A DNA stretch of 64,000 nucleotides, taken from Cellulomonas sp. NS3 (GTDB taxonomy: Bacteria; Actinomycetota; Actinomycetes; Actinomycetales; Cellulomonadaceae). The translations under genes and the position numbers were made by a program. The stretch is taken from assembly GCF_024757985.1 (NCBI RefSeq), contig NZ_CP103289.1:2232001-2296000 (forward strand), written 5' to 3'. Within the stretch, counting starts at the first letter, position 1. Every line of letters begins with the position of its first letter. Below, piece after piece: positions 1 to 8,644 of the stretch. The notes beneath the pieces were generated by a model. It did not search any database. It saw only the letters and a program-made list of their open reading frames with translations, and had not been told where the DNA came from.

Positions 1-1
1 C

Positions 2-2266
2 GACCACCTCGTGCTCGCGACCGGCTCGTGGGCCTGGACCCCGCGCACCGAGGGCACCGACCTGCCCGGCGTGTTCACGTACCGCACTCTCGGGGACGTC
101 GAGGCGCTGCGCGACTGGGTCGCCCGGCGCACCGAGGAGCTCGGCCGGCCGCTCGCGGGTGCGGTCGTCGGCGGCGGGGTGCTCGGGCTCGAAGCGGCAG
201 CCGCGCTGCAGACGCTCGGCACGAGCGCGACGGTCGTCGAGTTCGCCGACCGGCTCATGAACGTCCAGCTCGACGACGGCGGCGGCGAGGCCCTGCGCGT
301 CCTGGTCACCGGGCTCGGCATGGACGTGCGCACCTCGACGGGCGCGACGCGGCTCGGGGCCGCGGACGACGGCGCGGTCGCGACGATGGACCTGTCCGAC
401 GGCTCGTCCGTCCCCGCGGACGTCGTGGTGTTCTCGACCGGCGTGCGCCCGCGCGACCGGGTGGCCCGCGAGTCGGGGCTCGCGATCGGCGAGCGGGGCG
501 GCGTCGTCGTCGGCCCCACGTGCCGCACGTCCGACCCGTCGATCTGGGCCGTGGGGGAGTGCGCGTCGTTCGAGGGTGAGTGCACCGGGCTCGTCGCGCC
601 GGGCAACGCGATGGCCGACGTCGTCGTCGACCAGCTGCTCGGCGGGTCCGCGACCTACCGGCCCGCGGCGGACGGCACGAAGCTCAAGGGCGTCGGGGTC
701 GACGCCGCGAGCTTCGGCGACGTGTTCGCGCTGACCCCGGGCGCGCTCGAGGTCATGTTCGCCGACCCGGTCGCCCAGACGTACCGCAAGCTCGTCGTGT
801 CGGACGACGCGCGCACCCTGCTCGGCGGGGTGTTCGTCGGCGACACGTCGCTGTACTCCTCGCTGCGACCGATGCTCGGCCGCCCGCTCGGCGCCGACCC
901 GTCCGCGTTCCTCGCACCCGAGGGCGGCGCGCCCGCGCCCGGCCCGGACCTGCCCGACGACGTCGTCGTCTGCTCGTGCTCCAACGTCTCGGCGGGCACC
1001 GTGCGCGCCGCGGTCACCGAGCACGGCTGCACGAGCGTCGGCGAGGTCAAGACGTGCACCCGCGCCGGCACCGTCTGCGGCTCGTGCGTCCCGCTGCTGA
1101 CCAAGATCGTGAGCTCGACGCTCGAGAGCGCGGGCGTCACCGTCTCGAACGCGATGTGCGAGCACTTCGCGATGCCGCGCGCCGAGCTGTTCGCGCTCGT
1201 GCGCCGCGACGGGCTGCGCACGTTCACCCAGGTCGTCGAGGCGCACGGCACCGGCCGCGGCTGCGCGGTCTGCAAGCCCGCCGTCGCCTCGATGCTGTCC
1301 TCGACGAACGCGGGGCACGTGCTCGAGCGTGAGCACGCGGCGCTGCAGGACACCAACGACCACGTGCTCGCGAACATGCAGAAGGACGGCACGTACTCGG
1401 TGGTCCCGCGCGTGCGGGGCGGGGAGATCACCCCCGAGAAGCTCGTCGTGCTCGGCCGGGTCGCCGCCGAGTTCGGGCTCGCGACCCGCATCACGGGCGC
1501 GCAGCGCATCGCGATGTTCGGTGCACGCATCGACCAGCTGCCCGCGATCTGGCGTCGCCTCGTCGACGCCGGCTTCGAGTCGGGCCAGGCGTACGGCAAG
1601 TCGCTGCGCGCGGTGAAGTCGTGCGTCGGTCAGGCCTGGTGCCGGTTCGGGGTGCAGGACTCCGCGAGCATGGCGGTGCGCCTCGAGCTCCGCTACCGGG
1701 GCCTGCGCTCGCCGCACAAGTTCAAGGTCGGCGTCTCGGGCTGCGCGCGCGAGTGCGCCGAGGCGCGCGGCAAGGACGTCGGCGTCATCGCGACCGAGAA
1801 GGGCTGGAACGTCTACGTCGGCGGCAACGGCGGCTTCACGCCGCGGCACGCCGAGCTTCTCGCGGAGGACCTCGACGACGACCGGCTGGTCCAGGTGATC
1901 GACCGGTTCCTCGCGCACTACATCCAGTCCGCGGACCGGGTGCAGCGGACCGCGCCGTGGGTCGCGGAGTACCCGGGCGGGCTCGCCGAGCTGCGCCGGG
2001 TCGTCGTCGACGACGCGCGGGGCCTGGGCGCCGAGCTGGACGCGGTCATGGCCGAGCACGTCGCGCAGTACACCGACGAGTGGCGCGCGACGCTCGACGA
2101 CCCGGAGAAGCTGCGGCAGTTCGTGTCCTTCGTGAACGCCCCGGACACCCCGGACCCTGACCTCGTCTACGCCCCGGTGCGCGGCCAGGTCCGCCCCGCG
2201 CGCGCCGGTGACGACGTCGCCGACCGCAGCCCTGTGGTCGCCCGCACGCTGGAGGTGCGCTCATGA
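2..2266 (+). CDS. nirB: Nitrite reductase [NAD(P)H] large subunit, 5' truncated by window edge
   Basis: Catalyses six-electron reduction of nitrite to ammonium in the cytoplasm, with FAD, iron-sulfur and siroheme cofactors. The frame is open from base 2 (D-H-L before the first GTG), so the start lies outside the window. Domains in order: the end of a pyridine-nucleotide-disulfide oxidoreductase (VVGGGVLGLEAA dinucleotide-binding loop), a BFD-like [2Fe-2S] domain (CSCSNVS, then CGSC), a second Cys-pair region (CAVC), and the ferredoxin-like sulfite/nitrite reductase half. The siroheme/4Fe-4S ligands are visible as CVGQAWC and, further on, CAREC. The 3' end overlaps nirD by ATGA, so the two are translationally coupled. 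Siroheme could come from the cysG-type gene at 57809-59155. Confidence 0.96.
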   Translation, partial: DHLVLATGSWAWTPRTEGTDLPGVFTYRTLGDVEALRDWVARRTEELGRPLAGAVVGGGVLGLEAAAALQTLGTSATVVEFADRLMNVQLDDGGGEALRVLVTGLGMDVRTSTGATRLGAADDGAVATMDLSDGSSVPADVVVFSTGVRPRDRVARESGLAIGERGGVVVGPTCRTSDPSIWAVGECASFEGECTGLVAPGNAMADVVVDQLLGGSATYRPAADGTKLKGVGVDAASFGDVFALTPGALEVMFADPVAQTYRKLVVSDDARTLLGGVFVGDTSLYSSLRPMLGRPLGADPSAFLAPEGGAPAPGPDLPDDVVVCSCSNVSAGTVRAAVTEHGCTSVGEVKTCTRAGTVCGSCVPLLTKIVSSTLESAGVTVSNAMCEHFAMPRAELFALVRRDGLRTFTQVVEAHGTGRGCAVCKPAVASMLSSTNAGHVLEREHAALQDTNDHVLANMQKDGTYSVVPRVRGGEITPEKLVVLGRVAAEFGLATRITGAQRIAMFGARIDQLPAIWRRLVDAGFESGQAYGKSLRAVKSCVGQAWCRFGVQDSASMAVRLELRYRGLRSPHKFKVGVSGCARECAEARGKDVGVIATEKGWNVYVGGNGGFTPRHAELLAEDLDDDRLVQVIDRFLAHYIQSADRVQRTAPWVAEYPGGLAELRRVVVDDARGLGAELDAVMAEHVAQYTDEWRATLDDPEKLRQFVSFVNAPDTPDPDLVYAPVRGQVRPARAGDDVADRSPVVARTLEVRS

Positions 2267-2598
2267 GCGCCTGGACGACCGTCTGCCACGTCGAGGACCT
2301 GCTGCCCGAGCGCGGGGCCGCGGCGCTCGTCGGTGACCAGCAGGTCGCGGTGTTCCGGCTGGAGGACGACGAGGTCGTCGCGGTGCAGCAGCGCGACCCG
2401 TTCTCGGGCGCCAACGTGCTCTCGCGCGGCATCGTCGGCTCGGCCGGGGAGGCGGTGACGCTCGCCTCGCCCATGTACAAGCAGGTGTGGGACCTGCGCA
2501 CCGGGGCGTGCCTCGACGCGGCCGGCAAGGAGCCGCAGGACCTGCGGACGTTCGACGTCGTGGTGGACGCCGACGGCCGCGTGCGGGTCGCCGGCTGA
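2263..2598 (+). CDS. nirD: Nitrite reductase small subunit (Rieske-like)
   Basis: Small partner of NirB, 111 residues, the normal length for NirD. It has the Rieske-type beta fold of the family. As in other assimilatory NirD proteins I see no complete pair of C-x-H and C-x2-H iron-sulfur ligands, so it is expected to be structural rather than redox active. The ATG overlaps the nirB stop (ATGA), giving a two-gene operon. A GC-rich hairpin follows about 55 nt after the stop. Confidence 0.94.
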   Translation: MSAWTTVCHVEDLLPERGAAALVGDQQVAVFRLEDDEVVAVQQRDPFSGANVLSRGIVGSAGEAVTLASPMYKQVWDLRTGACLDAAGKEPQDLRTFDVVVDADGRVRVAG

Positions 2599-2651
2599 GG
2601 GTCGGCGGCACGGGGGTGTCGTGCCAAGGGGGCGCGAGGCCCGGGCCGACA

Positions 2652-2682
2652 AGGGCCACCACGCGCGGTGCGTGGCGGCCCT
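2652..2682 (+). terminator. Hairpin after nirBD
   Basis: AGGGCC and CCACGC (separated by one A) pair with GCGTGG and GGCCCT (separated by one C): two 6-bp helices with one A/C mismatch and a 5-nt loop. There is no T tract, as is common in high-GC actinobacteria. It lies downstream of nirD. Confidence 0.5.
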
Positions 2683-2756
2683 GTCGTGCGTCTGCGGTCG
2701 ACCGGCGCGGCTCGGCGCGCCTCGGCTCGGTGCCGGAGACACGATTCGCCGGGGTG

Positions 2757-3110
2757 TCAGCGCGGCTGCGCCGGGTTGGTCGGGTCGCCGTGCGACGGCG
2801 GGTTGATCTTGGGGCCCTGCGTCTGCGGGCTCACGAGGCTGCCGCCCTGCGCGCCGCCGGCGGCGAGCTCCGGTGCGAGGCCGCTCGCGTCGCCGCCCGA
2901 CGGCTCGGCGCCGTCCTCGAGCTCGCCGAGCCGGGCCTGGAGCACCTGCAGGACGGGCAGCCGGTCGCCGTGCGCCTGCTCGTACGTCAGCAGCGTCCCG
3001 ACCTGCTCGGCGCTCAGCGACCGGATGCGGTGGCCGAGGCCGGTGACCGGCAGGTGGTCGTAGTCCGGGATGGGCAGCGCGTCGCGCTCCACGGGCGTCT
3101 CGTCACTCAT
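2757..3110 (-). CDS. Conserved actinobacterial small protein, function unknown
   Basis: 117 residues. The N-terminal half is predicted helical, with the sequence PIPDYDHLPVTGLGHRI followed by LSAEQVGTLLTYEQAHGDR, which resembles a family of short actinobacterial proteins (I believe catalogued as DUF8129; recalled, not searched). The C-terminal half is low-complexity, rich in Gly, Ala, Ser and Pro, and ends in a proline-containing tail. No signal peptide or membrane segment. The ATG at 3110 is preceded by a GAGG-type ribosome site, and a TACAGT -10-like hexamer lies at 3143-3148 on the same strand. It is separated from the GH3 gene upstream by a strong hairpin, so it is probably transcribed alone. 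Confidence 0.75.
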   Translation of the reverse strand: MSDETPVERDALPIPDYDHLPVTGLGHRIRSLSAEQVGTLLTYEQAHGDRLPVLQVLQARLGELEDGAEPSGGDASGLAPELAAGGAQGGSLVSPQTQGPKINPPSHGDPTNPAQPR

Positions 3111-3162
3111 CGTGCCCCCTCGTCGTCGGCGTCGGTCCTCCGACTGTAGGTCGGGACGCGCG

Positions 3163-3203
3163 ACGGCGCAGCGCCACCGGGGGGCCCGGTGACGCTGCGC
3201 CGT
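3163..3203 (-). terminator. Hairpin at the end of the GH3-MFS operon
   Basis: An 11-bp perfect outer stem (ACGGCGCAGCG with its complement) encloses a further CACCGG/CCGGTG helix. It lies immediately after the stop of the GH3 gene (3232) and before the next minus-strand gene. Confidence 0.6.
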
Positions 3204-3231
3204 GGGTGCTGCGAGGAGGCCCCGAGCGGGC

Positions 3232-5721
3232 TCAGTGCCCGGCCAGCGCGACCTCCGTGCGGACGTCGCCCAGCCCGCGCGCGACGAGCAGGCGCCCGCC
3301 CTCGGCGAGCCGGCCCCAGGTGCCCGACGCGGTGTCCCAGCGCCGCCACAGCCGCGCGTCGGTCGTGACCTCGACGCGCACGGACTCGCCCGGCTCGGCG
3401 CTCGCGGACGCCCAGCCGACGAGCCGCACGGGCTGGTCGTCGGTCTGCGGGTCGAGGTAGACCTGCACGACCTCGCGGCTCGGGCGCGTCCCGGTGTTCG
3501 TCACCGTGACCTCTACGCGCGGGGCGGCGCCCGACTCGTCGACCGTCACGTCCGCGTACTCCCACGTGGCGTAGCCCAGGCCGTGCCCGAGCCAGAACGC
3601 CGGCTCCGGCGCCAGGCCGGCGTGGTGGCCGCGGTACCCGACGAACGTGCCCTCGGTGTACTCGAGGTCGCCGTCGACGGGCGTCACCGACCACGCGGGT
3701 GCGGCGCCGTCCGCGGCGGGGAACGTCGTGACGAGGCGCCCCGCGGGCTCGATGTCGCCGAGCAGCGCGGCGGCGACGGCGTGACCGCCCTCCTGCCCGG
3801 GCAGCCCGGCCCACAGCACCGCGTCGACCTCGTCGAGCCACGGCATGAGCACCGGCGTCGCGGCGTTCACGACGACGACCGTCCTGCGGGCCGCGGCGGC
3901 GACCGCGCTCACCATCGCGTCCTGGTCGCCGGGCAGCGCGAGCGTCGACTTGTCGACCGACTCGGTCTCGCGCTCCTCGGTCAGGCCCACGACCACGACG
4001 GCGACGTCGGCCGCGCGTGCGGCGGCGACCGCGTCGGCGATCACGTCGGCCGCGGGCCGCGGCGCCGGGCGGGCGACGAGCCCGAACAGACCGACCCCGG
4101 CCATCGGCTCGGCGTCCGCCTCGACCGTCACGCCGGCGGCGACGTCGAGCACGTCCGTCGCGGCCGGCGGGCGCAGCATGACCTCGCCGTCGATCACGGC
4201 GTCGGTGTCGACGTCGAGCACCTCGGTCGCGGCGGGCGGCGCGAGCATCTCCTCGGCGAACCCGCCGCCGGCGCGCAGCGAGTGCCGAAGCGTCCGGTCG
4301 CCGACCGCCAGCACCCAGTCGCCGACCCCCATGACCCCGACCTCGGCCGCACCGGCCTGCGACAGCCGGGCCTGGAAGCGCACCGTGTGCACGGCCTGCG
4401 GGAGGTCGTCGTCGAAGCCGACCATCGTCGTCGCGGTGTCCGAGTGGCGCTCGTCGAGCACCGTGCCGTCCTCCGCGAGGAGCGTGACGTGCACGCCCGG
4501 CTCGCCCGTCACGGGGTCGGTCACGAACTCCGGTCGGGCGGCGACCGAGCGCTCGCGCACCTCGACGCCGTCGACGACCGTCACCGCGTCACCGAGGAGG
4601 GCGGTCAGGCCCTCCGCGACGCTGACCTGGTACGGCGGGTTGACCTGCGCCGAGCCGCCGCCCATGTCGATCGTCTCGAGCGCGTGCCGCCCGACGAGCG
4701 CGACCGACGTGCCGCGCCCGAGCGGGAGGACGGCGTCGCGGTTCGTCAGGACCGTCATGCCCTGCGCGGCGAGGCGCGTGAGCTGCTCCCGGCGCACCGC
4801 GCTGTCGGGCGCGGGGAGGTCGTCCGGGTACGAGCGGAGCTCGCCCAGCGCGCCGACGCGGTCCGCGAGCACGAGGAGGCGCGCGAGGTGGTCGTCGACC
4901 ACGGACTCGTCGACCTCGCCCGAGCGCACCGCGGCGACGAGCGCGTCGCCCCACGGGCCGTCGGGGCCGGGCATCACGAGGTCGAGCCCGCCGTTGGCCG
5001 CGGGGCCGGCGGTCCTCGTGGCGAACCAGTCGGACATGACGAGGCCGGTCCAGCCCCACTCGCCCTTGACGACCTCGTTGATCACGTGGTCCTGCTCGGT
5101 CGCCGCGACGCCGTTGACGTCGTTGTACGCGGCCATCATCGACCAGGGGTCCGACTCCTGCGTCGCGATCTCGAAGGGGAGCAGGTAGAGCTCCCGGAGC
5201 GTCGCCTCGTCCACCACGCTGTTCATCGTGTTGCGCTGCGTCTCGGACTCGTTGGCCACGAGGTGCTTGAGGCAGGCCCCGACGCGCAGCGACTGCAGGC
5301 CGTCGACGTAGGACGCCGCGAGCCGGCCGGTGAGCAGCGGGTCCTCGGAGTACGCCTCGAAGACGCGCCCGTTGAGCACCGAGCGGTGCAGGTTGATCGT
5401 CGGGCCGAGCACGACGTGGATCTCCTGGGCGAGCGCCTCCTCGGCGAGCATCCGGCCGACCTCACGGGTCGTCTCGGGGTCCCAGGCGGAGGCGAGCAGC
5501 GTCGCGTTGGGGAACAGGGCGACCTTGCGACCGCCCGTGAACTTCAGCCCGCGCACACCGGTCGGTCCGTCGGACAGGCGCAGCTCGCCGAGCCCGATCG
5601 ACTCGTCGGGGGCCAGCGTGAACGCCGTCGCCCCCGTGAGGAGGCGCACCTTGGTGGGCAGGTCGAGCGTCCGGACGAGCGCGCGCACGTCGGTCTGCGT
5701 GGAGACGGGGGACATGGTCAT
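3232..5721 (-). CDS. Cytoplasmic GH3 beta-glucosidase
   Basis: Glycoside hydrolase family 3 enzyme of 829 residues with no signal peptide, so it should act inside the cell on imported beta-glucosides such as cellobiose. The N-terminal (beta/alpha)8 domain carries the nucleophile in GLVMSDW (Asp231). A large insertion in the middle resembles a PA14-type module as found in some bacterial beta-glucosidases. The C-terminal domain contains EERETESVD and LALPGDQ, where the acid/base Glu is expected. The end looks like the fibronectin III-like domain (SREVVQVYLDP). The chosen ATG overlaps the stop of the upstream MFS gene (TGATG) and has AAGGTGAAG as ribosome site; a second in-frame ATG lies two codons on. 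Its coupling to a sugar permease and a nearby LacI-type gene argues for a sugar-inducible operon. Confidence 0.93.
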   Translation of the reverse strand: MTMSPVSTQTDVRALVRTLDLPTKVRLLTGATAFTLAPDESIGLGELRLSDGPTGVRGLKFTGGRKVALFPNATLLASAWDPETTREVGRMLAEEALAQEIHVVLGPTINLHRSVLNGRVFEAYSEDPLLTGRLAASYVDGLQSLRVGACLKHLVANESETQRNTMNSVVDEATLRELYLLPFEIATQESDPWSMMAAYNDVNGVAATEQDHVINEVVKGEWGWTGLVMSDWFATRTAGPAANGGLDLVMPGPDGPWGDALVAAVRSGEVDESVVDDHLARLLVLADRVGALGELRSYPDDLPAPDSAVRREQLTRLAAQGMTVLTNRDAVLPLGRGTSVALVGRHALETIDMGGGSAQVNPPYQVSVAEGLTALLGDAVTVVDGVEVRERSVAARPEFVTDPVTGEPGVHVTLLAEDGTVLDERHSDTATTMVGFDDDLPQAVHTVRFQARLSQAGAAEVGVMGVGDWVLAVGDRTLRHSLRAGGGFAEEMLAPPAATEVLDVDTDAVIDGEVMLRPPAATDVLDVAAGVTVEADAEPMAGVGLFGLVARPAPRPAADVIADAVAAARAADVAVVVVGLTEERETESVDKSTLALPGDQDAMVSAVAAAARRTVVVVNAATPVLMPWLDEVDAVLWAGLPGQEGGHAVAAALLGDIEPAGRLVTTFPAADGAAPAWSVTPVDGDLEYTEGTFVGYRGHHAGLAPEPAFWLGHGLGYATWEYADVTVDESGAAPRVEVTVTNTGTRPSREVVQVYLDPQTDDQPVRLVGWASASAEPGESVRVEVTTDARLWRRWDTASGTWGRLAEGGRLLVARGLGDVRTEVALAGH

Positions 5722-7070
5722 CACTTCACCTTCTTGACGGGGATGATGGCGAGCGCGCCGACGAACACCAGCAGCGCCGCGACGATGTAGAGCCGGTCGT
5801 AGTTGAGGGCGGGCCCGGCGATGAGCAGGGCTCCGAGGAACGGCGCGACCGACTGCGGGCCGGCGTTGGCGATGTTGAAGACGCCCAGGTCCTTCGCGGC
5901 GTCGTCGGGGTTCGGCAGCACCTCGATGACGAGCGCGAGGTCGACGCCCATGTAGATGCCGAACGCGGCGCCCAGGAGCACCTCGACGAGGTAGAACCCG
6001 CCGACGGTCGTGACCTGGGTGAGCAGGCCGAGCCCCACGGCGAACAGCGCCGTCGAGGCGAAGACGAAGACCTTGCGGCGGGCGAGCCGGTCGGACACGA
6101 TCCCGGCGAGCTGCCCGACGACCACGAGCACGACGGTGTAGATGAGCACGCCGGTGAAGATGGTGTCGGTCGCCTGCTTGTCGGTGAGCCCCAGGTTGTC
6201 CTTCATCCAGAAGAACCGGAACGTCGAGAACAGGAAGCTGCCGAGCGTCAGCAGGAACCGCGACCACCAGGCCCACGCGAAGTCGGCGTGCTTGCGGGGG
6301 TCGATCCAGAAGGTGTTCAGCCACGCCCGCACGTCCATCGGCCCGGGACGCTCGGTCAGCGGGCGATCCTTCAGGACGAGCGAGAAGGTCAGCATCCCGA
6401 GGACGCCGATCACGGCGGGCACCATGAACAGCGGGACCATCGCGTTCGTGAACAGCCCGGCGACCCAGATCGAGGCGAGGATGCCGACGTTCTGCATCAC
6501 GCCGGCGAGCGCGCTGATGCGTGCGGTCTGCGACTTCGGGACCTGGTCGGCGATGGTCGCGAGGTAGGCGGCGAAGCACGCGTTGGCCGCGAGCTGCGCC
6601 AGGAACCAGCCGACGACGAGCGTGGGCACGTTGTCGGCGAGGGAGATCAGCAGGAGGCACGCAGCCAGCGCGAGGCTGCCGCCGACCATCCATGGCCGCC
6701 TCCGGCCGAAGCGGGACATCGTGCGGTCGGACAGGCGCCCGAAGATCGGGTTGGCGAGCAGCGCGGCGAACGCGCCCACGCCGAGGATGAGGCCCTGGGC
6801 TGTCGTGGCGTTCTCGGGCCCGACGACCCGGATGACCTTGATGGCCATGCTCACCATGACGGGACCGAGCAGCGCGATGAACAGCGCGAGCTGGGCGAAG
6901 GCGAAGCCGAGGACGAACGGCGCCCGGACGGGCTCGGTCGGCGGCGCGTGCTCGGAGGTGGGGACGGGCCTCTCGTGGCCCGGGATCCCGGAGGTGACGA
7001 TCGACGCGGACGGCTCTGTGGTGTCGGGCGTCGGGGGGCTGAAGGGCTGGACGGGCGTTCCGCTGCTCAT
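5721..7070 (-). CDS. MFS sugar permease (SLC45/GPH-like)
   Basis: 449-residue major facilitator with about 12 hydrophobic segments beginning near residue 50, after a proline-rich cytoplasmic N-terminus. The loop 2/3 signature RFGRRRPWM is that of the sucrose/glucoside-type SLC45 and GPH transporters. It is the first gene of an operon with the cytoplasmic GH3 beta-glucosidase, so a beta-glucoside or cello-oligosaccharide substrate is likely (inference). I chose ATG 7070, which has GGAG 5 nt upstream, over a longer GTG start at 7130, because the longer form would run into the operator palindrome at 7118-7129. Confidence 0.85.
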   Translation of the reverse strand: MSSGTPVQPFSPPTPDTTEPSASIVTSGIPGHERPVPTSEHAPPTEPVRAPFVLGFAFAQLALFIALLGPVMVSMAIKVIRVVGPENATTAQGLILGVGAFAALLANPIFGRLSDRTMSRFGRRRPWMVGGSLALAACLLLISLADNVPTLVVGWFLAQLAANACFAAYLATIADQVPKSQTARISALAGVMQNVGILASIWVAGLFTNAMVPLFMVPAVIGVLGMLTFSLVLKDRPLTERPGPMDVRAWLNTFWIDPRKHADFAWAWWSRFLLTLGSFLFSTFRFFWMKDNLGLTDKQATDTIFTGVLIYTVVLVVVGQLAGIVSDRLARRKVFVFASTALFAVGLGLLTQVTTVGGFYLVEVLLGAAFGIYMGVDLALVIEVLPNPDDAAKDLGVFNIANAGPQSVAPFLGALLIAGPALNYDRLYIVAALLVFVGALAIIPVKKVK

Positions 7071-7110
7071 GTCTGCTCCGGCTGGCGGTGGCGGAAAAAC
7101 GGGCTGATGC

Positions 7111-7142
7111 GTGTCACTGACACGTGTCACTTGCGCGTGTCA
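7111..7142. promoter_or_regulatory. Operator cluster between MFS-GH3 operon and LacI-type gene
   Basis: Four GTGTCA/TGACAC half sites lie within 32 bp: GTGTCA 7111-7116, TGACAC 7118-7123, GTGTCA 7124-7129 and GTGTCA 7137-7142. The middle pair forms the perfect 12-bp palindrome TGACACGTGTCA with a central CG, the symmetry expected of LacI-family operators. The first pair forms a second, odd-centred palindrome. The position in the divergent intergenic region makes the adjacent LacI-type regulator the likely ligand. Confidence 0.6.
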
Positions 7143-7260
7143 GTACGGTAGGGTGTGGATTGTCGGTTTGGCAACAGACCAGTTCAGAGGCTCGTTCTCC
7201 GGCCCGCAGGGACCCGCCGGGACCCTCGTCGAGCCGCTGCAGGGGCACACAGGAGGCGTC

Positions 7261-8276
7261 ATGGTCACCATCCGGACCCGTCGCGTCACGAGCGCGGACG
7301 TCGCCCGCGAGGCGGGCGTCTCGCGGACGACCGTGAGCTACGTCCTGAACGACACCCCGCACCAGAAGATCCCCGAGGAGACCCGGCAGCGCGTCCTCGA
7401 CGCGGTCGCACGCCTCGAGTACGCGCCGTCCGCGGCCGCGCGCACGCTCCAGCGCGGGCGCTCCGACACGGTCCTCTGCCTGCTGCCGAACTGGCCCATC
7501 GGGCCGGCCGTCGGTGCGTCGCTCGAGCACCTGTCCGCGGCGCTCGCGGCCCGGGGCCTCACGCTGCTCGCGCACCCGAGCGCGGGCTCGTCACGCACGC
7601 TGGCCGACGCCTGGCGGGCGGTCAGCCCGGCCGCGGTCGTGCTGTTCGAGGACGCCGACGAGGAGGACCTCGCGGCGATGCGGGCCGAGGGCATCCAGGT
7701 CACGGTCGCGCTGCTCGCCGGGGGTGGTGGGGGGGAGCCGGCACCCGGCGCGGCGCGCTCGAGATCCCGCAGCAGCGCGCCGGCCGGCTGCAGGCCGAGC
7801 ACCTCGCGGCGGCGGGTCATCGCCGGCTCGGCTACGCGTTCCCGGCCGACCCGCGAGTCGCGGGCTTCGCGGGGCCGCGGCTCGCGGGCGTGCGTGCGGC
7901 GTGCGCCGACCTGGGGCTCGACGACCCGGTCGTGCTGACGGTGCCGCTCGAGATCGACGCCGCGAAGGACGCCGTCGCGACCTGGCGCGGCGCGAGCGTG
8001 ACCGCGGTGTGCGCCTACAACGACGACGTCGCGCTCGCGCTCCTCACGGGCGTGCGGCGCTCGGGGCTCGCGGTCCCGGGCGACCTCGCGGTCATCGGGT
8101 TCGACGACATCCCCGGCGCGGCGGTCGCCGACCCGCCGCTCACCACGGTCACGACCGACCACCGGGCGATCGCCGAGCACATCGCGCAGACGATCGTGCA
8201 CGGGCTCGAGGGCACGGAGGCCCCGCTGCGCCCGGGCTCCGACGTCGTCGGGCTCGTGCGTCGCGACTCCGCGTGA
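7261..8276 (+). pseudogene. LacI-family regulator with a -1 frameshift in a G7 run
   Basis: Starts at ATG 7261 behind AGGAGG. The first part encodes a LacI helix-turn-helix (VTSADVAREAGVSRTTVSYVLN) and the beginning of the periplasmic-binding-protein-like sensor. In frame it then runs into low-complexity sequence and stops at 7938. The rest of the sensor (LEIPQQRAG, AVCAYNDDVALALL, VIGFDDIPGA, VVGLVRRDSA) continues in another frame to the stop at 8274-8276. Adding one G to the run at 7729-7735 joins the two parts into a protein of normal LacI length. Either the repressor is inactive or phase-variable in this strain, or the assembly lost a base in the homopolymer. It would control the divergent MFS-GH3 operon. 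Confidence 0.85.
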
Positions 8277-8299
8277 CGCACGAGCCCGAGGTCCGTGCT

Positions 8300-8338
8300 C
8301 GCCGACCGGTCGCCCCTCCGTGGGGCGGCCGGTCGGCG
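8300..8338. terminator. Bidirectional hairpin between LacI-type gene and DUF3072 gene
   Basis: A 17-bp stem (one T-G wobble) with a 5-nt loop: CGCCGACCGG...CGCCCC pairs with GGGGCG...CCGGTCGGCG. It lies between convergent genes. Confidence 0.7.
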
Positions 8339-8354
8339 GGGGTGGTGCTGCGGG

Positions 8355-8642
8355 TCAGGCGCCCTGGCCCGCCCCGCGCCCGGTGCGCGACTGCAGCTCC
8401 TCGATGAGCTCCGAGGCCTGCGCCTTCGTCAGGTCGTCGGGCACCTCCTCGCGGGCCTCGCGCGCGAGCGTCGACAGGTAGCTGCCCTGCGGACCGGTCA
8501 TCGGCTCGTCGCCGGTGACCCAGTCCTGCGGGTCCTTCTCGGGGCTGCCGACGCCGGGCGCGTCGTCCGCGGTGCCGCCCGTGGGCTCGGTCGCGTCAGC
8601 GGGAGCGGTCTCGTCGGTCGGGGTCGTCTCGTCGGTCGCCAT
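8355..8642 (-). CDS. DUF3072 domain protein
   Basis: 95 residues. A Thr/Glu/Asp/Ala-rich disordered N-terminal half is followed by the DUF3072 core: KDPQDWVTGDEPMTGPQGSY, then LTKAQASELIEELQ. Function is unknown in the family. The ATG is only 2 nt after the stop of the SDR gene, so the pair is an operon. The acidic N-terminus is likely disordered. Confidence 0.88.
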   Translation of the reverse strand: MATDETTPTDETAPADATEPTGGTADDAPGVGSPEKDPQDWVTGDEPMTGPQGSYLSTLAREAREEVPDDLTKAQASELIEELQSRTGRGAGQGA

Positions 8643-8644
8643 GC

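Noticed and set aside
3232-6693. Very long frame extending the cytoplasmic GH3 gene upstream by over 300 codons
   Set aside because: The extra part is a shadow of the MFS gene (Arg/Pro-rich); the real start is the ATG overlapping the MFS stop.
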